Source of the DNA: Nitrincola iocasae | GTDB taxonomy: Bacteria > Pseudomonadota > Gammaproteobacteria > Pseudomonadales > Balneatricaceae | NCBI RefSeq assembly: GCF_008727795.1 | Contig: NZ_CP044222.1 | Coordinates: 3,162,001 to 3,226,000, forward strand | Reading direction: 5' to 3' | DNA length: 64,000 nucleotides | Shown: positions 15,778 to 25,464 of the stretch, one piece after another | How positions within the stretch are numbered: the stretch's first letter is position 1 | Layout of the letters: every line of letters begins with the position of its first letter | Position numbers and translations under genes: made by a program | Notes under the pieces: model-generated | Told to the model about the DNA's origin: nothing | Databases searched by the model: none | Seen by the model: the letters and a program-made list of their open reading frames with translations, nothing else

Positions 15778-17635
15778 GCAGAAACAACTTATCCAGTTCA
15801 GTCATGCTCAACGGCACCCAGGTCGGACGTCCATGGTTACACTGGCCACTGCGCTCAGTTTGTTCCATGTCGCGCAACAAGGCGTTCATTTCCGCCAAAG
15901 TCAGCTGTCGGTTAGCACGCACAGCGCCATGACAGGCCATAGTGCCGAGCAATTCATTGATATGATTTTCTATCCGACGACTATCACCCAGTTCAAACAG
16001 ATCTGCCAGTACATCCCTGACCAGTTGCTGCACATCAGCCTTAGCCAGGTAGACGGGCACTTCACGAATACCCAGGGTTTCATCGCCCAGTCGCTGCAAA
16101 CCAAACCCCAAGCGCGCAAAGAGTTCCTGCTGCTCTTCCGCCAGATCGGCTTCGCGCCGACTGACCGATAAGCTGACAGGAACCAACAAGGGCTGACTTC
16201 TCAGACGCTCATCCGTCAACGCCAGTTTCATACGTTCATAGACAATACGTTCATGCGCCGCATGCATATCCACCAGAATCAGACCGGTTGAACTTTGGGA
16301 TAGAATATACACGCCATGCAACTGTGCGAGTGCGAAGCCCAGTGGTGGAGTACCGTCCACGGCATCGGCTGGCATGGCTTCATTCACGCTGGCAACAACC
16401 GCATTGCGGTCATCTGGATAGAGCTGCCCATACTGGGCGATCTGTCGCTGCACCGCAGACGCTGATGGCGCTGAAGAGGTCTGAGGTGGCAAGTAAAAAC
16501 GATTTTGTGAAAATTGCTGTTCAGGTGCTTGAGCCGACGCGTCCGAAGAAGCAAACTCAGCCTGATGTGGTATGGGAGCGGCCTGCTCAAGTACAGTTGC
16601 TGGTGTCATCTGCGCAATCACGCGGTGCAGGGAACGGTAGATAAAATCATGCACCAAACGACTTTCACGAAATCTGACTTCATGTTTGGTCGGATGGACA
16701 TTGACATCCACCAAGGCCGGATCCAGCTCTAAATACAGCACAAAGGCCGGATGGCGGCCATTATAAAGCACATCCTGATAGGCCTGACGCACCGCATGAC
16801 TGACCACCTTGTCTTTGATAATTCGACCATTAACAAAAAAGTACTGCTGATCGGCTTGACTGCGCGAGTGCGTCGGCTGAGTAATCCAACCATATAAACG
16901 TAAGCCCGAGGCTTCAGCTTGCATATCCACAACCAGCGCATGCTCAATAAACGGCTGCCCCAGCAGTTGCGATAAACGCCGCTCGCGCTCCAGCTCCGAG
17001 ACTGCCGGACGCAACTGATACAGGGTCCGGGCATTATGTGTCAGGGTAAAACTGACATCGAAGCGACTCAGCGCCAGCCGTCGGACCACCTCTTCCAGAT
17101 GATTGAATTCCGTCTTTTCAGTGCGCAGAAATTTGCGCCGTGCCGGCGTATTAAAAAATAGATCGCGGACTTCTACGGTACTACCATGAGGATGGGCAGC
17201 CGGTGCCATTTCCGGCTCCATATCACGCCCTTCGGCCGTTACAGACCAGGCCTGATCCTGATGCCGGGGTCGTGAAGTCAGCGTCAAACGCGACACTGAG
17301 CTGATACTGGCCAGCGCCTCCCCCCGAAACCCCAGGCTCATAACAGCCTCAAGATCTTCCAGCACGGTGATTTTGGACGTAGCATGACGACTCAACGCCA
17401 GGGGCAAGTCATCTTTACTGACACCTGAGCCATCATCACGCAGCCGTATCAGGCGGACACCGCCCTGTTCAACTTCAAGCGTAACTGATCGCGCACCGGC
17501 ATCGAGGCTATTTTCCAGCAGCTCTTTGACCACAGATGCCGGACGCTCAACGACTTCACCCGCGGCAATCTGGTTAGCAAGTTGTGGTGTAAGCAGATGT
17601 ATTGAAGATGGTTGTAATGGTTCTTTTTGCATCAA
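15767..17635 (-). CDS. mutL: DNA mismatch repair protein MutL with endonuclease motif
   Basis: MutL links MutS recognition to strand removal. The 622-aa protein has the GHKL ATPase N-terminus (IAAGEVVERPASVVKELLEN, DDGSGV, GFRGEALASI) and a variable linker (~340-430, Ala/Gln-rich). The C-terminal domain carries VDMHAAHERIVYE, the DQHA(x)2E(x)4E-type metal motif, with ACHGAVRA and CNHGRPT completing the zinc site. This is the nicking form of MutL found in bacteria without MutH, unlike the Escherichia coli protein. So methyl-directed MutH nicking is probably absent here (inference). It overlaps amiC by four bases and miaA by 11. Confidence 0.97.
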   Translation of the reverse strand: MMQKEPLQPSSIHLLTPQLANQIAAGEVVERPASVVKELLENSLDAGARSVTLEVEQGGVRLIRLRDDGSGVSKDDLPLALSRHATSKITVLEDLEAVMSLGFRGEALASISSVSRLTLTSRPRHQDQAWSVTAEGRDMEPEMAPAAHPHGSTVEVRDLFFNTPARRKFLRTEKTEFNHLEEVVRRLALSRFDVSFTLTHNARTLYQLRPAVSELERERRLSQLLGQPFIEHALVVDMQAEASGLRLYGWITQPTHSRSQADQQYFFVNGRIIKDKVVSHAVRQAYQDVLYNGRHPAFVLYLELDPALVDVNVHPTKHEVRFRESRLVHDFIYRSLHRVIAQMTPATVLEQAAPIPHQAEFASSDASAQAPEQQFSQNRFYLPPQTSSAPSASAVQRQIAQYGQLYPDDRNAVVASVNEAMPADAVDGTPPLGFALAQLHGVYILSQSSTGLILVDMHAAHERIVYERMKLALTDERLRSQPLLVPVSLSVSRREADLAEEQQELFARLGFGLQRLGDETLGIREVPVYLAKADVQQLVRDVLADLFELGDSRRIENHINELLGTMACHGAVRANRQLTLAEMNALLRDMEQTERSGQCNHGRPTWVPLSMTELDKLFLRGQ

Positions 17636-19002
17636 CCCGCAGGTATCCTTAACACTTGACCTATTCGAATACGATCACCATTGATCTGATTTGCCTCACG
17701 CAAGGCGGTCACCGACACACCATTACGCACAGCAATCACAGACAGTGTATCACCAGGCTGTACACGATGGGTACGATCAACACTGGCCAGGGACGTACCC
17801 CCCTGACGCTTGTGCCAGGCTATCCAGGTCATATCGGGTGGTTTTTGCCAAAAATAATTATTCACGCCTTGAAAAATCGCCTGGGCCATACGCTGCTGAT
17901 AAGCAGCCGTACGTAACTGCGCTTCTTCTTGAGGATTGGTTATGAAGCCGGTTTCGACCAGAATCGACGGCACATCGGGTGAGCGCAGCACGGCAAAGTT
18001 AGCCATTTCAACATTGGACTTGTGCATACGCGCAAATTGCTCCAGATTGCTATGAATAATACCGGCAACCTCGCGACTGCCGGTACGACTGGCAGTCATG
18101 GACATATCCAGCAGCACACTGGCCAGAACTTCATCCTTATCTTCCAGGCTGACGCTGCCGACCCCTCCGATCAAGTCTGAACTATTTTCACGGCTTGCTA
18201 GCCAGCGCCCCATTTCACTACTGGCACCACGCTCTGACAGAACCCACACCGAGGCGCCCCGGGCTCTCGGCGTTTTCCAGCCGTCAGCATGGATTGAAAT
18301 GAACAGGTCGGCATTGGCCTGGCGCGCTCTAAGGGAACGATTACGCAGACTGACAAAATAATCTCCGTCACGAATCATCACCGCTTTGTAGCCTTGCTGC
18401 GCATCGACAACGCGTTTTAATGCCAGCGCAATAGCCAAAACAATATCCTTTTCCCGAGTACCATTCCCCCCCACAGCGCCCGGGTCCTCACCTCCATGCC
18501 CGGCATCTATAGCAATCACTATATCACGCAACTGACCCTGCCCATCCGCAGGCGGGGTCGCACTGACAACCGGTGCAGAAACAGCCGCCACAGCCTGATT
18601 TTCAAGATCTACCACCAAACGATGGCCATACTGATCATTGGGCGGCAGGTCAAAGCTCTTTGGGCGTAGGCGCACCTGATCTTTCAGGTCCAGGACAATG
18701 CGAAGGGTACCCTCGGAATGGCTGTAGCGAATAGCATCGATGGGACTCTCATCCAGAGACAGTTGATCAAAATCAGTTTGCAGGCGGGTATCGCTGACAT
18801 CTATGACGATTCGATCCGGATTCGACAGAGTGAACAGGCGATGCTCAACCGGTCCGCTGAGATCAAACACCAAGCGAGTGTTATCCGGCGCCAACCAGGA
18901 GCGCACACCCTTCACCTCGGCATTGGCAAACACCAATACCGGCAACAGGCTTACCCACAATAACAGCAGCTTCACCAGAAAACTGCGAGCATTTACTTTC
19001 AC
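17632..19002 (-). CDS. amiC: N-acetylmuramoyl-L-alanine amidase with AMIN and LysM domains
   Basis: This periplasmic zinc amidase cleaves septal peptidoglycan for daughter-cell separation. The 456-aa protein has a signal peptide (residues 1-26, hydrophobic LLLLWVSLLPVLVFA). An AMIN domain follows (~30-135; EVKGVRSWLAPDNTRLVFDL), then an Amidase_3 domain (~160-395) with metal ligands in IDAGHGGEDPGAVG, IHAD and the catalytic Glu of LVETGFITN. A C-terminal LysM repeat (HRVQPGDTLSVIAVRNGVSV) binds glycan. The blocking helix typical of EnvC/NlpD-activated amidases lies between the motifs (SSDLIGGVGSVSLEDKDEVL). It could equally be called amiB; in this context enterobacteria have amiB. Confidence 0.93.
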   Translation of the reverse strand: MKVNARSFLVKLLLLWVSLLPVLVFANAEVKGVRSWLAPDNTRLVFDLSGPVEHRLFTLSNPDRIVIDVSDTRLQTDFDQLSLDESPIDAIRYSHSEGTLRIVLDLKDQVRLRPKSFDLPPNDQYGHRLVVDLENQAVAAVSAPVVSATPPADGQGQLRDIVIAIDAGHGGEDPGAVGGNGTREKDIVLAIALALKRVVDAQQGYKAVMIRDGDYFVSLRNRSLRARQANADLFISIHADGWKTPRARGASVWVLSERGASSEMGRWLASRENSSDLIGGVGSVSLEDKDEVLASVLLDMSMTASRTGSREVAGIIHSNLEQFARMHKSNVEMANFAVLRSPDVPSILVETGFITNPQEEAQLRTAAYQQRMAQAIFQGVNNYFWQKPPDMTWIAWHKRQGGTSLASVDRTHRVQPGDTLSVIAVRNGVSVTALREANQINGDRIRIGQVLRIPAG

Positions 19003-19011
19003 AGTATGCGC

Positions 19012-19485
19012 TTACCCATTCAATTTCTTTACTATTCTATCGGCAATCATACACCCTTTTTGAGTGTTTTTTGACCACTTTATACATCGACCAGGTAAAT
19101 TTTCACTTAAAGTTAACTCAAGATCCGCTGCAGGCAACCAGCCCAACCCTTTTTCCGGCCACTCGATAAGGCAAAGTGCCTGCTCAGCGAAATAATCACG
19201 AATACCAAAGTATTCCAGCTCTTCAGGGTCTGAAAGTCTATACAGATCAAAATGGTAAACGGTTTTATCAGGTAACTCATAGGGCTCAACCAAGGTGTAG
19301 GTCGGACTTTTAACCGCACCCTGATGCCCCAACGACTGCATTACACCCCGACACAGTGTGGTTTTGCCCATACCGAGATCACCGTGCAAAAAAACCACCG
19401 CACCCTGTGTCCCCACGGCCTCAGCAAGCCAGACACCAAACTGAATGGTTGCCGCATCATCAGCCAGATAAACGCTATTGATCAA
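19012..19485 (-). CDS. tsaE: tRNA threonylcarbamoyladenosine biosynthesis ATPase TsaE
   Basis: TsaE works with TsaD and TsaB to install t6A37 on ANN-decoding tRNAs. The 157-aa protein contains the P-loop LHGDLGMGKTTLCRGVMQ, SPTYTLVEPYE, and YHFDLYRLSDPEELEYFGI with the conserved DxYR. It overlaps nnr by 11 bases and is followed by amiC after nine bases, the normal nnr-tsaE-ami-mutL order. Confidence 0.96.
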   Translation of the reverse strand: MINSVYLADDAATIQFGVWLAEAVGTQGAVVFLHGDLGMGKTTLCRGVMQSLGHQGAVKSPTYTLVEPYELPDKTVYHFDLYRLSDPEELEYFGIRDYFAEQALCLIEWPEKGLGWLPAADLELTLSENLPGRCIKWSKNTQKGCMIADRIVKKLNG

Positions 19486-20998
19486 TTACCTGCTCTCCTA
19501 AACCATTTAATACACGGCGCACTTCAGGGATCAGATCGGTTGCCAGCAAACCACGCTCTCCCGATTTTGCCACACACCGGTCAGCGGCTACAGCATGGGC
19601 ATACACACCCAGGCGAGCCGCATCGACCGGTTTCAATCCCTGCGCCATTAATGCGCCGATTATGCCTGACAATACATCCCCCATGCCACCACTGGCCATC
19701 CCCGGGTTACCGGCGCTACAAAGGTGGATTACATCGCCATCGAAGGTCAGTGATCCAGCGCCCTTAAGCACCACGGTACCACCAAAGCGCAACTGCAACG
19801 CCTTAATAGCGGCAAAGCGGTCCTGCTGCACCTCACTCACAGAACAGCCCAGCAGCCGTGCGGCTTCGCCGGGATGGGGTGTAATCACCCGTCGATAGCT
19901 GTAGCGATCTGTAGCACTTGTCAGGTAATTCAACGCATCGGCATCCAGCACCTGAAATTTGTCCGAGCTCAACACCTGCTGCATTAACTGATCCGCCCAG
20001 GCACTATTACCTAAACCGGGACCGGCAACAACAACGCTGGCTTTCTCTAGCAGAGGCACCACCTCCTGACCGGAACCAACCCCCAACGCCATAACTTCTG
20101 GCAGGCGAGTCAAAGCCGCCGCAACATGCTCATGTCGCGTGGCCAGAGACACCAGACCACTGCCGCTACGCGCAGCACTCTGGGCTGCCATTAGTGCCGC
20201 ACCACCCAATCCCAAACCGCCACCGACAACCAGCAGATGACCAAAGCAGCCCTTATGCGCCGAGCGCTGACGTGCAGGCAACAGCTCTTGCAGATCATCC
20301 TGATCGGTTCGAAATGCACTGACAGGCACGCGTTCATAGAGTTCATCCGGCACGCGCAAGCTGTCAAAACGTAAGCTGCCGCAGTAATTCACCCCTTCAT
20401 GTGTCAGCAATCCCTGTTTGACACCAATAAATGTCAGCGTAATAACCGCTTTGACCGCCACACCCAATACCTGACCGGTATCACTGCACAGACCTGAGGG
20501 AATATCCACTGCCACCACCGGACGACTTTGATGATTCAACTTGATGATGGCGTCACGAACCTGGCCTCTTACATCACCCTTGATGCCCGTACCGAGCATT
20601 GCATCCACTATAACCTCACCGCTCAATTCCAGCTGCGCTGACCAGGGCTGCGTTGTCACGCCAACAGCTTCAGCCCAGCGCCAGGCCTCCAGCGCCTCGC
20701 CCTGAAGCTGATCAGCATAAGGTTCCTCACCCAGGGTCAGCACCTGCACATCAAGGCCCTGTTGCTGAGCCAATCCCGCTACAATCAGCCCATCACCGCC
20801 ATTATTGCCAGTCGCACAAAGCAGTGTCAGGCGCTTAACCTGCGGCCATTGTTGCAGTATCACCGCAAACAAAGCATGTCCGGCACGCTGCATCAAACGA
20901 AAGCCCGGGATACCGAAAGCCTCGGTTGCCTGCTGATCCAGCGCACGTGACTGCTCAGCTGTGTATAATGTCGAAGGCAGTGTGGTTCGAGTGATCAT
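19475..20998 (-). CDS. nnr: Bifunctional NAD(P)HX epimerase/dehydratase
   Basis: This protein repairs hydrated NAD(P)H. The 507-aa protein is a fusion. The YjeF_N epimerase comes first (residues ~1-215; CATGNNGGDGLIVAGL, DAMLGTGIKGDVRG, VDIPSGLCSDTG), and then the ADP-dependent dehydratase (~225-505; GHLLVVGGGLGLGGAALMAA, GPGLGNSAW, TPHPGEAARL and the nucleotide motif GNPGMASGGMGDVLSGIIGA). It heads the nnr-tsaE-amiC-mutL-miaA run and is divergent from queG, 36 bases away. Confidence 0.96.
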   Translation of the reverse strand: MITRTTLPSTLYTAEQSRALDQQATEAFGIPGFRLMQRAGHALFAVILQQWPQVKRLTLLCATGNNGGDGLIVAGLAQQQGLDVQVLTLGEEPYADQLQGEALEAWRWAEAVGVTTQPWSAQLELSGEVIVDAMLGTGIKGDVRGQVRDAIIKLNHQSRPVVAVDIPSGLCSDTGQVLGVAVKAVITLTFIGVKQGLLTHEGVNYCGSLRFDSLRVPDELYERVPVSAFRTDQDDLQELLPARQRSAHKGCFGHLLVVGGGLGLGGAALMAAQSAARSGSGLVSLATRHEHVAAALTRLPEVMALGVGSGQEVVPLLEKASVVVAGPGLGNSAWADQLMQQVLSSDKFQVLDADALNYLTSATDRYSYRRVITPHPGEAARLLGCSVSEVQQDRFAAIKALQLRFGGTVVLKGAGSLTFDGDVIHLCSAGNPGMASGGMGDVLSGIIGALMAQGLKPVDAARLGVYAHAVAADRCVAKSGERGLLATDLIPEVRRVLNGLGEQVIDQ

Positions 20999-21034
20999 GC
21001 CGTATTCTCCTTAATCTTTAATTGTTATTCTGGC

Positions 21035-22168
21035 ATGCATAGCGAACAGAGCAAGCAAAATCAACCCCTCCCCGACACCCTGTCACTCGCCGAACTGGCT
21101 GGCAAGATTAAACACTGGGCCGGCGAACTGGGATTTCAACAGTGTGCCATCACTGACACAGACCTGTCAGCCGAAGCTGACAGCCTGACAGAATGGCTGG
21201 ACCAGGGTATGCATGGCGAAATGCGCTGGCTGGAGCAGCATCAACCTAAACGGCTGGACGCGTCACAACTGCTCCCAGGCACCCAGCGTATCATCAGCCT
21301 GCGCATGGATTACTTGCCCCCTGAGACTGAGACCCTGCGCATACTCAATAATCCACATAAAGCCTATATCGCCCGCTATACCCTGGGCAGGGATTATCAC
21401 AAACTGATGCGTAAACGCATACAGCAACTGGGCCAACGCATTGATGAACACTTACAGCAAAACAGCACTTTTCGCCCATTTGTTGATAGTGCACCGATAC
21501 TGGAGCGCCCGATTGCACGCAATGCCGGACTGGGTTGGATAGGTAAACATACGCTACTGCTTAACCGCCAGGCTGGTTCGTGGTTTTTTCTCGGCGAACT
21601 GTTCATCAATTTACCCTTGCCCGTTGATGCGCCAGAAACAAACAGCCACTGCGGCAGTTGCCGTGCCTGCCTGGATATCTGTCCCACTCAGGCTTTCCCT
21701 CGTCCTTATGTGCTGGACGCACGCCGCTGCATTTCCTACCTGACCATTGAACTCAAAGGCCCCATACCGGTAGAGCTACGGGCAAAAATGGGTAATCGGA
21801 TTTTTGGCTGTGACGACTGTCAGTTGATATGCCCCTGGAACCGCTTTGCCAAACACTCACAAGAAAGCGACTTTAAACCCAGGCATCAGTTAGATGACAT
21901 AGACCTGTTAAGCCTGTTTGCATGGGACGAAGCGACGTTTCTCAAGCGCACCGAGGGCTCTGCGATCCGACGAACCGGCTTTGAAGGCTGGCAACGCAAC
22001 CTGGCTGTAGCGCTGGGTAATAGCCGTGGAGGGCCCGAGGTGGAAGCCGCGTTAAATCAACGCCTGCAATCCGACTGTTCAGCTATGCTGGCTGAACATA
22101 TCCACTGGGCCCTGGCTCGACTCAGAGGCGAAACAGATGCCGGCGGTAATAACGCATCTCTTCAATAG
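21035..22168 (+). CDS. queG: Epoxyqueuosine reductase
   Basis: QueG performs the last step of queuosine synthesis in tRNA, reducing epoxyqueuosine with cobalamin and two 4Fe-4S clusters. The 377-aa protein shows DYLPPETETLRILNNPHKAYIARY TLGRDYH near the cobalamin pocket. It also has the cluster ligands CGSCRACLDICPTQAF and FGCDDCQLICPWNRFA, and DARRCISYLTIELKGPIP between them. The extra N-terminal residues before LAELAGKIKHWA are variable. Its 3' end overlaps the convergent orn gene by 47 bases. Confidence 0.96.
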   Translation: MHSEQSKQNQPLPDTLSLAELAGKIKHWAGELGFQQCAITDTDLSAEADSLTEWLDQGMHGEMRWLEQHQPKRLDASQLLPGTQRIISLRMDYLPPETETLRILNNPHKAYIARYTLGRDYHKLMRKRIQQLGQRIDEHLQQNSTFRPFVDSAPILERPIARNAGLGWIGKHTLLLNRQAGSWFFLGELFINLPLPVDAPETNSHCGSCRACLDICPTQAFPRPYVLDARRCISYLTIELKGPIPVELRAKMGNRIFGCDDCQLICPWNRFAKHSQESDFKPRHQLDDIDLLSLFAWDEATFLKRTEGSAIRRTGFEGWQRNLAVALGNSRGGPEVEAALNQRLQSDCSAMLAEHIHWALARLRGETDAGGNNASLQ

Positions 22169-22664
22169 AATCACGAATATCATCCAACGCCAGGTGAGCG
22201 CCCTTCTTTTTAATACCACTCATGATCGAGGGTTTCCAACGCTTCGCCAGCTCTTTGATACTGCTCACATCGATATTGCGATAATGAAAGTGCGCTTCCA
22301 GCTCCGGCATGTATTTCACCAGAAAGCGGCGATCCTGACCGATGCTGTTACCACACATAGGTGAAACGCCCTTATCAGTATACTGGCGCACGAATGCCAG
22401 CATCTGCTGCTCAGCTTCGGCCTCGGTAACACGACATTCGCGCACCCGTGCCGTCAGACCTGACTGTCCGTGCTGACGGGTACACCACTCATCCATTTGT
22501 GCTAGCAAGCTGTCTGGCTGATGTACCGTAATCACAGGGCTTTCCGCCAGTGAGTTCAAATCAGCATCGGTGACAATTGCAGCCATTTCAATGATCCGGT
22601 CTTTTTCCGGATCCAGCCCGGTCATTTCCAGATCTATCCACAGCAGGGCATTCTGTCGCGGCAT
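22122..22664 (-). CDS. orn: Oligoribonuclease
   Basis: This 3'-5' exonuclease degrades 2-5 nt RNAs and, in pseudomonads, the pGpG left from cyclic di-GMP. That is relevant because three c-di-GMP-type enzymatic domains are encoded later in the window. The 180-aa DEDDh enzyme shows WIDLEMTGLDPEKDRIIEMA (first D and E), CGNSIGQDRRFL (second D) and HLALDDIRDSIEEMRYY (His and last Asp). It is essential in many relatives. It is divergent from rsgA and its end overlaps queG antisense. Confidence 0.97.
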   Translation of the reverse strand: MPRQNALLWIDLEMTGLDPEKDRIIEMAAIVTDADLNSLAESPVITVHQPDSLLAQMDEWCTRQHGQSGLTARVRECRVTEAEAEQQMLAFVRQYTDKGVSPMCGNSIGQDRRFLVKYMPELEAHFHYRNIDVSSIKELAKRWKPSIMSGIKKKGAHLALDDIRDSIEEMRYYRRHLFRL

Positions 22665-22771
22665 CCGCTATTCTCCAGTTATAAGACTGTATTAAAGTTG
22701 CACTATAGATTACCTTATCTTCTATAAAGAACGTAGTCCAAAACCCGACCCTCAGGAAAGCACACCTACGC

Positions 22772-23797
22772 ATGAGTAAACGCAAAGTCACCCGCCGCCA
22801 ATCCTGGCGCATCAGTAAGATCCAGCAGGAACGCACCGACCGTGCCAATCGCAAGGAAACCCAGATTGAAGAACAGCTTAGTGGTGGAGAACTGGGCACT
22901 GAGCAAAACGGGCTGATCATTTCCCACTTTGGCAAACAGGTGGATGTTGAAGCGCTGGAAGGCGACACGCAGGGGGCTATCGTACGCTGTCATTTGCGCA
23001 CTCATCTAGGACAACTGGTTACCGGCGATCGGGTGATCTGGCGCCGCTCTCCAGATGGCGGCGTAGTGGTTGCCGTGCTGCCACGCCATAATCAGTTGCA
23101 ACGCCCCAACAACCATGGCGAGTTGAAACCCGTTGCAGCCAATATAGATCAGATCGTCATTACCCTGGCGCCGGAACCCAGAGCCCATGCCAACCTGATT
23201 GACCGCTATCTGATTGCTTGCGAACGCTCGGAAATTGAACCCGTGCTGCTGCTGAACAAAACTGACTTGATAACCCCGGAAAATAAAGTCTGGCTGGACC
23301 CCATGTTGGCCTTGTACCGGCAGATCGGCTACCGCATACTCGAAGCATCAACTACCGAGCAATCAGGTCTAACTGAATTAAAAGCACTACTGAATGGCCG
23401 CATCAGCGTATTTGTCGGTCAATCAGGTGTCGGAAAATCGTCACTGATCAATGCATTACTACCCGGTATTGATCTGAAAGTCGGAGGACTCTCGGAACAA
23501 AGTGGCAAAGGCAAACACACCACCACAACTGCCAGACTGTTCCACATGCCGGATGGTGGCGACCTGATTGACTCGCCGGGTATTCGCGAATTCGGCCTTT
23601 GGCATATGCACGAAGATGAAGTACTGGAGGGTTTTATCGAGTTCCGACCTTTTATTGGTCACTGTCGTTTTCGTGACTGCAAGCACCTTCAGGAACCCGG
23701 ATGTGCGCTCATGGGTGCCGTGGATAAGGGAGAAATATCCGAGCAGCGTTTTAAAAGCTACCGCATGATTCTTAACTCCATGCAAGAAACCCTGTAA
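22772..23797 (+). CDS. rsgA: Small ribosomal subunit biogenesis GTPase RsgA
   Basis: RsgA checks late 30S maturation. The 341-aa protein has an OB fold, a circularly permuted GTPase with G4 LLLNKTDLI before G1 VGQSGVGKSSLINAL, and G3 DSPGIREFGLW. The C-terminal zinc knuckle is CRFRDCKHLQEPGCALMGAV. The N-terminus is rich in basic residues (KRKVTRRQSWRISKIQQER), as usual. It faces away from orn, 107 bases apart. Confidence 0.97.
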   Translation: MSKRKVTRRQSWRISKIQQERTDRANRKETQIEEQLSGGELGTEQNGLIISHFGKQVDVEALEGDTQGAIVRCHLRTHLGQLVTGDRVIWRRSPDGGVVVAVLPRHNQLQRPNNHGELKPVAANIDQIVITLAPEPRAHANLIDRYLIACERSEIEPVLLLNKTDLITPENKVWLDPMLALYRQIGYRILEASTTEQSGLTELKALLNGRISVFVGQSGVGKSSLINALLPGIDLKVGGLSEQSGKGKHTTTTARLFHMPDGGDLIDSPGIREFGLWHMHEDEVLEGFIEFRPFIGHCRFRDCKHLQEPGCALMGAVDKGEISEQRFKSYRMILNSMQETL

Positions 23798-23833
23798 ACT
23801 GAATTTTTCAGGACAGCCTTACCGGAACTGCCC

Positions 23834-25462
23834 ATGTCTCGAACCCCCACCTCCCCCGTCGGCCTGAATGAGTGGCTCGATTTTTTTCAGGACAAGTCAC
23901 TACCTGTCCGAGCCAGCACGGCTGCTCGACTGAACAAGGCCCTCGATCATCCATCCAGTAACCTGTTAACGCTGGCACCGATCATCCGTACTGATCCGGT
24001 TCTTTGTTTACATGTGACCCGGGCCGCACAAGCACTACTCAGCGACAAGGAAGGCAAGATTGCCGGGATAGACCATGCCGTTCAAACGCTCGGATTTGAT
24101 CAAATCACTCAATTACTCAGCCAGGTTAAGAGTTTCAGGCTAAATCCTACCAGTACAGTCCATACCCTGTTTATGCGCGCCGTGGCTGACAGCCATCATG
24201 CCGCTACCCAGGCCGCCGACTGGCAGGAAAGAAAAAATGCCAGCAACACCGAAGAAGTCAAACTATCTGCTTTGCTTTATGGCTTTATACACTGGTGCGC
24301 CTGGCTTTATGCACCGCTGCATAAGGAAGCCTATCAGCGCAAAGTGATAGAAGATGGTGTCGATGTAGCCCTGGCAGAATTTGATGTGTTCGGTTGTACG
24401 CTCCAGGAGTTGGGCTATCGCCTGGCACAGCGGTGGAAATTGCCGGAACTGACTGTTGAGGCACTGAGCCACGACACCTCACCGTCATCAAACCTGCTAA
24501 ACAAGCTACATCTCAAGGCGATGGGTGATCCACGCCTGGATGGCAAGGATCTGCGCGAGGTCAATCACTTTCTGCAACAACCTTTTTTTGCTGTTAAGCT
24601 GGCTAACTGGCTGGCATTAACGGCTACCCGTGGCTGGAACACGCCTAAGGCGCGCCGTCTCTATGAAATCATCGGCGATTATCTGAGACTCGATCAAAAC
24701 GCAACGCTGGCGCGCTTACATACCACCTGTGCCGTGTCGGCCAGACAGTACCATCTGCCCGGGGTGTTGTCGCCCGCCAGTGAGCTGCTACTGATTCCTT
24801 CTGCGCAACCGACGCCGGGAATATTAGGCAAATCAGAACGTCAAAAACTGTATGAAACAGCCCCCGCCGTCAGTAGCCTGAGGCGGGCAGAATCGCCGTC
24901 TTCTGCATCAACGCAACCCTCAGATAAGCCAAGTGCACCCACCGCCGCCTCGTTTCTGGACCAGCCACTGTATGACAATATCATCTCATCCCTTCGACAA
25001 ACGGATGCTAACTACCGTAAGGCCGATCAGGTGTTAAGAATGTTGTTACAAGGCGTCCATGAGGGCCTGGGCATGCCGCGTGTAAGCATTATGCAGATAA
25101 ACCAGCATCAACTTAAACCCCTGATCAACGAAGGCTTTGATAGCCAGCATCCGCTGACTCAATATACTAACAACCTGGAAATCCCCAGCCTGTTCAAACG
25201 ACTTTGCGATAAGCCTACCTGCATCTGGTATAATTACCGTACTTATAATCGCCTGATGCCAATGCTACCAAGCGATTTTGAAAACTGCCTGCCAGCTCAT
25301 GACTGGCTGATGATGTCACTGTTCGGGCCATCAGGGCCACTTGCCATTATTTATGCAGACCAAGGCCAGCAGGCGCCCCCCATGGACGAGTTTTACTTTG
25401 AGCGCTTTCGTTATTTAGGTTCATCTGCCGTACTGGCCCTGAAACAATCACCACAGGAATAG
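23834..25462 (+). CDS. HDOD-domain protein with C-terminal GAF-like domain
   Basis: The 542-aa protein begins with an HDOD domain (residues ~15-235; LPVRASTAARLNKALDHPSS, LLTLAPIIRTDPVLCLHVTR, HAVQTLGFDQI). HDOD is a degenerate HD-type fold used in bacterial signalling and chemotaxis adaptors, and the His-Asp metal pairs are absent. A Ser/Pro/Ala-rich linker (~345-380) leads to a C-terminal ~160-residue region that resembles a GAF sensor (LLQGVHEGLGMPRVSIMQIN, GPLAIIYADQG). The ligand is unknown. It lies between rsgA and psd and ends two bases before the psd GTG, so they should be cotranscribed. A link between this regulator and phospholipid synthesis is only positional. Confidence 0.85.
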   Translation: MSRTPTSPVGLNEWLDFFQDKSLPVRASTAARLNKALDHPSSNLLTLAPIIRTDPVLCLHVTRAAQALLSDKEGKIAGIDHAVQTLGFDQITQLLSQVKSFRLNPTSTVHTLFMRAVADSHHAATQAADWQERKNASNTEEVKLSALLYGFIHWCAWLYAPLHKEAYQRKVIEDGVDVALAEFDVFGCTLQELGYRLAQRWKLPELTVEALSHDTSPSSNLLNKLHLKAMGDPRLDGKDLREVNHFLQQPFFAVKLANWLALTATRGWNTPKARRLYEIIGDYLRLDQNATLARLHTTCAVSARQYHLPGVLSPASELLLIPSAQPTPGILGKSERQKLYETAPAVSSLRRAESPSSASTQPSDKPSAPTAASFLDQPLYDNIISSLRQTDANYRKADQVLRMLLQGVHEGLGMPRVSIMQINQHQLKPLINEGFDSQHPLTQYTNNLEIPSLFKRLCDKPTCIWYNYRTYNRLMPMLPSDFENCLPAHDWLMMSLFGPSGPLAIIYADQGQQAPPMDEFYFERFRYLGSSAVLALKQSPQE

Positions 25463-25464
25463 CC

